A DNA stretch of 64,000 nt from Vigna angularis (lineage: Eukaryota; Streptophyta; Magnoliopsida; Fabales; Fabaceae). The DNA lies in NCBI RefSeq assembly GCF_016808095.1, contig NC_068973.1, positions 20,379,501 through 20,443,500 on the forward strand, read 5' to 3'. The notes below the pieces were generated by a model. It was given only the letters and a program-made list of their open reading frames with translations. It ran no database searches and had not been told where the DNA came from. Below, piece after piece: positions 57,049 through 64,000 of the stretch. Each line of letters begins with the position of its first letter. The first letter of the stretch is position 1. A program made the position numbers and the translations under genes.

Positions 57049-59890
57049 ATGTATATTTATATCATCACTCACCCTATTATAGTAGTCCTCCACACAACTA
57101 CACCTCTTTTTATATTCTTATTAATGGAGATTTATACCATTACATAAACATATGATCTTTTGTTTATTCTATAAGTCGAAAAACTTCAAGTTTCTTCTTT
57201 TATTTGCTGCTTATTAATTTGGGAAAATGTTTGACAGAAAAGGTATATATAGATATAGCCCTCACGCACATCACATTCAGCATGAAGAAAGTAAGGGCAA
57301 TCTTTAAAGGAAACACATACAGCAACCATCATAGGATTTATTAGAAACCCAGATTTATTGATTCCTTAATTTGATGATTATGAAATTGGTTCCAAACTTT
57401 GAACTCAGCCGAAAACGATTCCCCCTGAATTAATATTAATATCGTGTCACTGCAATAAGAAAAGATTGGACACCTTTCAAGATAAGTTGATAATCTTGAG
57501 AAGAAAAAGACTTGTTTCAATTGTGTGATTCATAATTTGATGCAGAGGTATGATGATATAGGACATTTCACCCAAGTTTCCATAAGGGAAGATCATTTTC
57601 TCATTTAACAATCTAACATTTTAATTCCTTGTGGATGACTGAGACAGTTAACTGCTTAACTAAATTTGTCCTTCACCCAAATGACATATATGCATTTTCC
57701 CTTGAAGCACACCTTAACTTAATACAAAGAAACCAAAAACTGAGCTTAGTTAATTAGATTATGCAGATATTAATTAGTATAGAAATGAAAGCATGATTAG
57801 AGTTAGTAATAATAAGGGAATGAGTATTGATTTTGTTAGGGTTTTGAGAAATGTTATATCAAAGTGGGTGGTGAAAGAGAGGGAAAGAGAGAAGAGAGAA
57901 GAGTGTATATGGAGTGGTGGTATTAAATTACGTAAAAGGAATGCTTAGAGTCTAAGGGAGTGGCACCATCCATTCTTGTTTGACCCGTATTTTGAGGCTT
58001 ATAATTCGCTCCGTTGTTCTCTCACCGCCAACCTAACTTCACAATACTAAAAAACTCCATTCTCATTCTGCATCACTACACACTTCCATTGCTTCCCCTT
58101 CTCACCACACACACACACACACAGATTCTCTCTTCTTATCACTGCCTCCATCTTTTTCTAACATTTAATATGCACCAACCCAACATCTTCACAACATTCA
58201 TTCGTTTTTAAATTCAAAGCTTATTTAAAACCCTCAATAATAATACACATCTTTTCTTCAACATTCTTATTTCTACTCTTTCCACATTCTACTATTGCTT
58301 TCTTTCTCTTCCCTCTCTATTTGCTTCAGCTCACCATTCGGGCTTCCTATGGAATATTCTGCATGCCTCAAATTTTCTTCTTTTTTTCACAATCTTTTTT
58401 CAACAATGTCACCTGTGTACCTTCAATACATCCAACTATAATATATGTCTTCGCAATTACTTCATCATATCACTCAGAAAATATTTCCTTTTCAGTCATC
58501 AATTTTAAGAGGAATATCAAAATTACTTTCTTCATTTATGTTTTTCTTCGTTTCTCTTGTATTAATTCCAACTCAAATCTGTCTCATTTAGAACTGTACG
58601 GATTATCATAATTAACTTAACTTATTTTAATGTCAATGATCTTTTAGGGCTAAATATTTTATTTCCCATAACTATTATGTAGAAATTAGATTTAAGTTAC
58701 TATTCGATGTCAAATTTAAAAGTTGTAAAAGAAAAAAAAAAATATTGGGTGAGTCACAATATTTAAAATATGATTTCATCTATTAAAATTTTAAGGATAA
58801 TATGACACCTCACCCAAAATCATTATCAAAATATATATATATATATATATATATCACAAAAGACATCATGATATAATCTGTCTAAAAAAGAGTATTATTA
58901 TTTTTTTTTTTGAAAGAATGTAAAATAAGACAAAATGATAACACTACAATTTAGTAGATTAATAAGTCAAATAAAAATTAGTTATAAAGATTAAATAAAA
59001 ACACACAAATTAAGAGAAGAACACAAAAAATAAGAAAAATTAAAAACTCAACGGAATTGGATAAAATATTGGGTTTTTTTAATATGACAGAAAAATAAGA
59101 GAAAAAGAGGATATTCAAACTAGAACTTTGCTCTAGATACCAGATGATACAATCATGTCCAGGAAAGAGAACGGTCTTTTTTTAATTTAAATCCTCAAGA
59201 AAATAAATTACAGAATAATGTTAAATAAGACAGAGATAGAGACGCCACAATCTAGCATATTCATAAGTCAAGTAAAGATTCGTCACCAAGAAGTTAATCT
59301 TTGATAAGAATCAGAATTCTAATCCAAGAACCAAGAGAATCCTCTCTCAAAAATGAAAATGCATATATTATGACTCAAAAGTGTTTACATTAGTTTTTGA
59401 TACCTCTATATATAGGCATATAAGTTTAAGAAAACTTTAAAACCCTAAAATAAAATTCAAAACCCAAAACACATAAAAATAACAGAAAATGAAAATTACA
59501 GATGCAGACTTTTTGTCTAGCGAGGCCCGCTCACCTAGCGAACACAAATTGGTTCGGCCAGCGAATTTAACATTTTGTAAAGTTAAAATAAAATTACAAA
59601 TTATTTAATTTCCTAAATTATTATTCAATTGTGTTTATGATTTTCATGTTTTTTAAATTTCTTTCTTCGTGGAACATTATAAGATTTAAAGAGACATGTT
59701 TTGATCTTAGATTTTGAATTAATTAGATTCTTTGAGTACCATACGTTCTTCCTCAAGTTCTTCACATATATATTTCAGGAAATAGTCATCTATCACATCA
59801 TTTTTTAAATTGGTTTACAAAAGTTAAATAATGTTTTTTTACTGGTCTAAGTTGTAAAATCAGTTTGGTGATTAAATTTAGATGAAATAT
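56400..59890. other. LBD15 upstream and intergenic DNA
   Basis: The first 1-1.5 kb is the likely LBD15 promoter (gene reads leftward). It holds (TA)n at 57013-57046 and 58830-58854, an (AC)n run at about 58101-58123, and a CT-rich tract 58245-58320. Open stretches at 58014-58211 and 58321-58611 have no recognisable product. Confidence 0.5.
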
Positions 59891-59894
59891 ATGA

Positions 59895-60024
59895 AGTTTT
59901 TGTTGGAAGTCCCACATCGACTAGAGATAAGGCCAAATTAAAGTATATAAGTGGGTGCAGACCTCACCTTACAAGCCGGTTTTGTGAGGGTGAGTTAGGC
60001 CTCAAGTCCACTTCTAACAGTTTT
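59895..60024 (+). mobile_element. 120-bp TRIM-type solo LTR with GTTTT duplication
   Basis: TGTTGGAAGTCCCACATCG at 59900 to CCACTTCTAACA at 60019, flanked by GTTTT on both sides (59895-59899, 60020-60024). TG...CA ends with TGTTGGAAG/CTTCTAACA near-inverted termini, and internal AGTATATAAGTGGGTG (TATA-like). This is the short LTR of a legume terminal-repeat-in-miniature family, from memory. The paralogous sequence at 53191-53390 lacks it and keeps one GTTTT. Confidence 0.9.
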
Positions 60025-60165
60025 AGGTCCAATTCTTACTACCTCATGTATAAAAAAAGTTACGATGATGAGAGAGTTTTAAGTAATGATCTGAAATTCA
60101 AATATTTGTTTAAATTTATGAAGTTGAAAAATAAAAGAAATTGTATTGCAATATCAACCTTATTG

Positions 60166-60247
<82 letters not shown>

Positions 60248-60839
60248 AAGCTTCTTCCCTCAATATAAAGTAAGGATAGGTTAGCTAGGGGTCTTATGAA
60301 CCATTGTAAATTTCATCCCAAATTTACATTGTTTTCAGGGTCTTATATAGACTACCAAAATTTGAAATGGGGAATTGAATATATACCACCAAGACATCAT
60401 TTTCGTAAATGGTTTACAAAACTTAATTGTATATTATTATATTTATTATACAAAGTTATATATTAATGATATAACAATTGGTGTTCGTGTTGTTCAATTA
60501 GTGATGATCATTGATTAAGTTATTCTTTATTTATTTTTTAACTAAATAAGTGAGTGGCCCTAGTTTTACAACATTGACGATTATTTCCTATAAAAGATGA
60601 AAGAATTAATATACTTGTGCGAAGTCATAAAATGGCTTGAAGAAAAAAGACCGCTTGGCATTTTTAGTAATTCTATTATTTAAATTTGCTCAGTACCAAG
60701 CATATGGTTGATAAAAACTGTTGTGTTTTCCTATTTCCTTTATTGGTTTTGCTTATCTTTTAAAAGAGGAGTTTAACCTAAGGGTTGATATTCCAATATA
60801 GTTTATTTTGTTTTTCAAATTCAATTCATCAATCATTAC

Positions 60840-61295
60840 CATTACAAAAATAAATTTAAATAACAATCAATTTTAGAGACTAAAAATAATTGACTATTAG
60901 TTATAATAACTAATTTAAATATTAGTTTATAAACTAAAAGTTATTAATATCTAAATTTTTTTTCTATTATGAACAAAAATTATAATTAATTTGTAAATTA
61001 ATTTTAAATTGATTTTTAACATTAACTATAAAAACGTTATTGTTTAAATTAGTCACCAATTAATTAGAGACCAATTTAGATATTAATTTCTTTAATAGCC
61101 AAATCACGGTAACGAATGTTACAGACCAATTTAAGTCTAATTCACATAGCAAGTATAATTTTTTATTCATAAGAAAAATTATTTTATAGATCAATATTTT
61201 TTTAGTTTATAAATTTATATCTAAATTAGTCATTATCGTAACTAATTATTTTTTATCTCTAAAATTGATTACTATTTAAAGATCTTCTTATAATG
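60840..61295. mobile_element. MITE-like element with ~100-bp inverted ends
   Basis: The left end (60840-60945) and the reverse complement of the right end (61190-61295) align along about 100 bp: CATTA.AA, AATCAATTTTAGAGA, TAAAAAATAATT-like, GACTAATTTA-like and TTTATAAACTAAAA blocks. About 456 bp with no ORF. This fits a nonautonomous, foldback-like DNA element. Target duplication unclear. Confidence 0.65.
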
Positions 61296-61844
61296 AATTT
61301 ACATTAATTTATGTCTATTTTAATTTAACTATAATATAAAAAAAATAGTTTAAATGATTGATAATATAAAAAAGTTTAATGATTTGGTACGTCTTACATC
61401 TATTTATTTTTTTTCTTAATTGGTTTTTATTTTGGAAAATTTACTACAATTAGAACTCTACTGTTAAATTTGACCAAATGTTGTAAGACTAACGTTGACA
61501 TGACATGCTGAATATGTTTTTTTAAATGAGGTGAGTCAGTTTTTTTAGTGATTCTAACCGTGTATATTATTATTTTTAATTAAAGAAAATGTTGAAAAAG
61601 TTAATTAAATTTGTGACTTGCTTGGAACGAGAGATTGCAAAAAGAAAGTTAGACTTCTTTCTTTGAATTGGGTTCATTAATAAAAAGTTGGGAATCAGTA
61701 AGAGAATCTGGATTTCATTTGAAAAACTGGAATTCATTTTGGGAAACTAGGATTTATATGAATTTCAAATTAAGCGATTTTAGGGTTTTGATAATGTGTG
61801 ATCTATGGTTCGACTTCAAGAAGAAAGTCGGCAAAAACGACGAG

Positions 61845-62317
61845 TAAATAGACATGTCCAGAGAGGAATCAAATATCTGCATTCTTCTGTAGATTCAACA
61901 CTCAACACTAAGCCACCTATCACCAAATCAAGAAAAGAGTATGCAAAATTGGGGCATTAATTCCACTAAGCCACGAATTTGGATATTTGATTACGGAAAA
62001 CACAAGTATCCTTCAAATTCTCTTTTGCCTCCTGTTTTAGTCTTTCTGATTCATGTAGTACCTTCTCCACCAATTTTTCCTGTTCACCAAGAGCCCTGGT
62101 GTACATTCTGCCTTTTCCAGCTTTTCATTCTCTGCAGCTCAGGGACAATTATGGCTTCAAAAAAGCTCTGAGACGTCAACAATTTTATTGAACAAATATA
62201 GATTCTATTCTTCAATTTTATTGAACAAATAGACATGTCCAGAGGGAACCAAATATCTACATTTTCCCGCATATTCAACCGTCAACACCAAGCTAACTAT
62301 CACCAAATCAAGAAAAC
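61845..62317 (+). repeat. ~95-bp direct repeat, two copies 380 bp apart
   Basis: 61845-61940 and 62225-62317 share AAATAGACATGTCCAGAG, AATCAAATATCT-like, ATTCAAC and TATCACCAAATCAAGAAAA. The spacer has a 76-codon open stretch (61941-62171) with no motif. Confidence 0.8.
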
Positions 62318-62329
62318 CTCGCACTCAAA

Positions 62330-64000
62330 TCTAAAGTGTTTGTAAACCTTAATTTTCATTATCTCTCATTCATTCCTAATTCGAACAAACACTCAATTTC
62401 TTTTAGTTAAGAAACCCTAATTCGAAGACGTTTTCACTTTTTCCTAATTTATTTTCTCAATTACAAAGGGGTTGGGTTTAATTACAATTTCTCCAATTTT
62501 TATAATTAAAAAATATGAATTTACACATCAGAATCACCTATTAATCATATTACCTACGTCACACGTCATTAAAAAAAACACAATTAGCTTGTCACATACA
62601 CAATTAACAAAATGACTCTATTTGTTTCAATTTTCAAAAATAAGAATCCAATTGAGAAAAAAAAAATAAGTAGAAGTTCTATTTGAGATTCTGATCCAAA
62701 GATAGGACCTACCAATCATTAAACCTATAAAAAATGACGTGACTTGTTACTTTGACTAATATAACAAATGATAATCTAAGTTGAACAATCACATTATTTA
62801 TTGTATAACTTAGCAATTTTCATATCACTTAAAAAAAAATAGAATTAGTGAAATATAAAATTTTTTGAAAATCATTAAAATTTGTTAGTAAATGAAAATT
62901 ACCAAAAATAAAAAATATGTCAATAAAATAATTGTTAAAAAGTTTTATTAACGTAAAAAAAATTGTCGTTAATTACCGACATCTAAAGGTCTATCGATAA
63001 TTTTTCTTCTTCCTCCATCTTCATCGTCGTTGTTGTCGTCATTGCGTTCACTGCCACCACCATAAACTCTTCATGCTCCCTTTCTTCCTCCTACTCCTCC
63101 ATCAATAGCTACCACCATTTCCACTATTGTCGTTGTTGCCTTCATGGCTCCTATCGTTGTTACTATTCTCCATTACCTATACGGCTATTGTCGCTACCAA
63201 CTCCTTCTTTTCGTTTTTATTTTCTACTTTTCACCTAATAATTATCAATGAATTTTTCAATGAAATTACTCAAAATTACTGATAAATTTTAAAAAAATAC
63301 AAATACCGATAAATTTTACAGAAATTGAATTATTACAGAATAATTAAAAAAAATCAACTACCAATAGATTTACCAACAAATATTCAAAATATTCAATTAT
63401 CGATGGATTCAATTTTAAAGAAAAATCAATTAGCAAGGATTTATCAACAGATTTTACCAGGTGAAAGACCACATCGGGAACTTTCATTCCTGTCACAACA
63501 AAAATTACAATAAGACAAAAATTCAAAAGTTAAAATTAAAATAAAAAGAAATTTAGAATTGTTACCATAGTTTATTCTGAAAAATAATTAAAAAATTATA
63601 AGATAAAAGTATAATATGTGAAAGCTAGATTTTGGGTACAATAATCTATTAAGGAAGGTATTAATACCTACACTTTTCCTTCACAGCCTTATTTAATTAT
63701 GTAGAACAATGTGATTTTTTAAAATACTTATTTTTTTTTTCCAAAAATTAAGAAAAAAAAACTATACAAAATAAAAAAAAAAAAGAGAACACTTTTTAAG
63801 AAGAGACTGAACAAAGATTAATCATTGTTCCTACATATCTTTATTCATAATAAAAAATCAAAATTTACTTAGTTCTAAAAAGGAATTGTTTGAGTATTGA
63901 TGATTGCATATAATTACACAAATATTCATACTTTTAATTTGCGATATTGCGAATGACCATATAAATATTAAAAAGAAAAAACGCAAAAAAATAAATAAGT
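62330..64000. other. AT-rich intergenic DNA, no gene seen
   Basis: A GC-richer patch with CGTCGTTGTTGTCGTCATTG-like triplet repeats lies at about 63020-63200. It is followed by TACCGATAAATTTTA/GATTTACCAACA-type short dispersed words (63240-63460), which could be the edge of a DNA transposon. Nothing firmer. Confidence 0.45.

Noticed and set aside
58014..58611. Possible small gene upstream of LBD15
   Set aside because: CT-rich and AC-repeat sequence resembling a promoter or UTR, but no coding signature, splice pattern or known protein words in any frame.

Overview
This is a piece of a plant nuclear chromosome, almost certainly from a legume of the bean/cowpea/soybean group (Phaseoleae; Vigna or Phaseolus would be my guess). 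The evidence is spliced genes with GT-AG introns, an LBD15-type transcription factor and a class III peroxidase, very AT-rich intergenic DNA with long (AT)n runs, and several repeat types that I associate with legumes: an Athila-type element without an env-like ORF, Tat elements with an antisense extra ORF, and a 120-bp solo LTR starting TGTTGGAAGTCCCACATCG. The species call is inference; the eukaryotic and plant calls are secure.

Only two host genes look intact. One is a four-exon class III secretory peroxidase (43408-44642, + strand). The other is a three-exon LOB-domain gene orthologous to Arabidopsis LBD15 (55429-56257, - strand), whose first coding exon is only 14 nt.

The first 38 kb is a nest of mobile elements. 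From the left: a Copia-type LTR remnant (2222-2940) abuts a truncated Tat-lineage Ty3/gypsy element. This has gag-pol remnants at 2941-5195, a 107-bp tandem array at 5336-5700, an antisense extra ORF at 5946-6123 plus 15477-17517, and a 3' LTR from 17909. Inside the extra ORF sits a very young 9353-bp Athila-clade element (6124-15476). It has 1306-bp LTRs with about 4 differences by eye, a CCCAT target-site duplication (TSD) and one uninterrupted 1717-codon gag-pol on the - strand. Next come a decayed Mutator-like element (about 19670-25810) holding a 282-bp tandem array and a 2413-bp solo LTR, then a second Mutator-like element with roughly 450-bp inverted repeats and a broken transposase (25890-29010). 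A second Athila-type element (29397-36771) has lost all of gag-pol, and its left-hand LTR in element orientation is split by a second copy of the 2.4-kb solo LTR. A hAT element (36943-38759) follows, with a tandem duplication whose breakpoint falls exactly on a CACTA-type terminus.

The right part (38.8-64 kb) is gene-bearing and AT-rich. It has the peroxidase, a 5027-bp chromovirus-type Ty3/gypsy element just downstream of it (44908-49934, - strand, many disablements), several (AT)n microsatellites, the LBD15 gene, a 120-bp TRIM-type solo LTR with perfect TSD, and a roughly 456-bp MITE-like inverted-repeat element.

The most interesting signals are not single genes. They are: short palindromic motifs clustered in unrelated repeats (CGCTCAGCG in LTRs; TAATCGATTA in Mutator inverted repeats and at the window start); a second polypurine-tract-like copy inside both Athila-type elements; a tandem duplication ending on a transposon terminus; and a natural empty-site paralogue proving one solo-LTR insertion. 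All percentages and counts are by eye.
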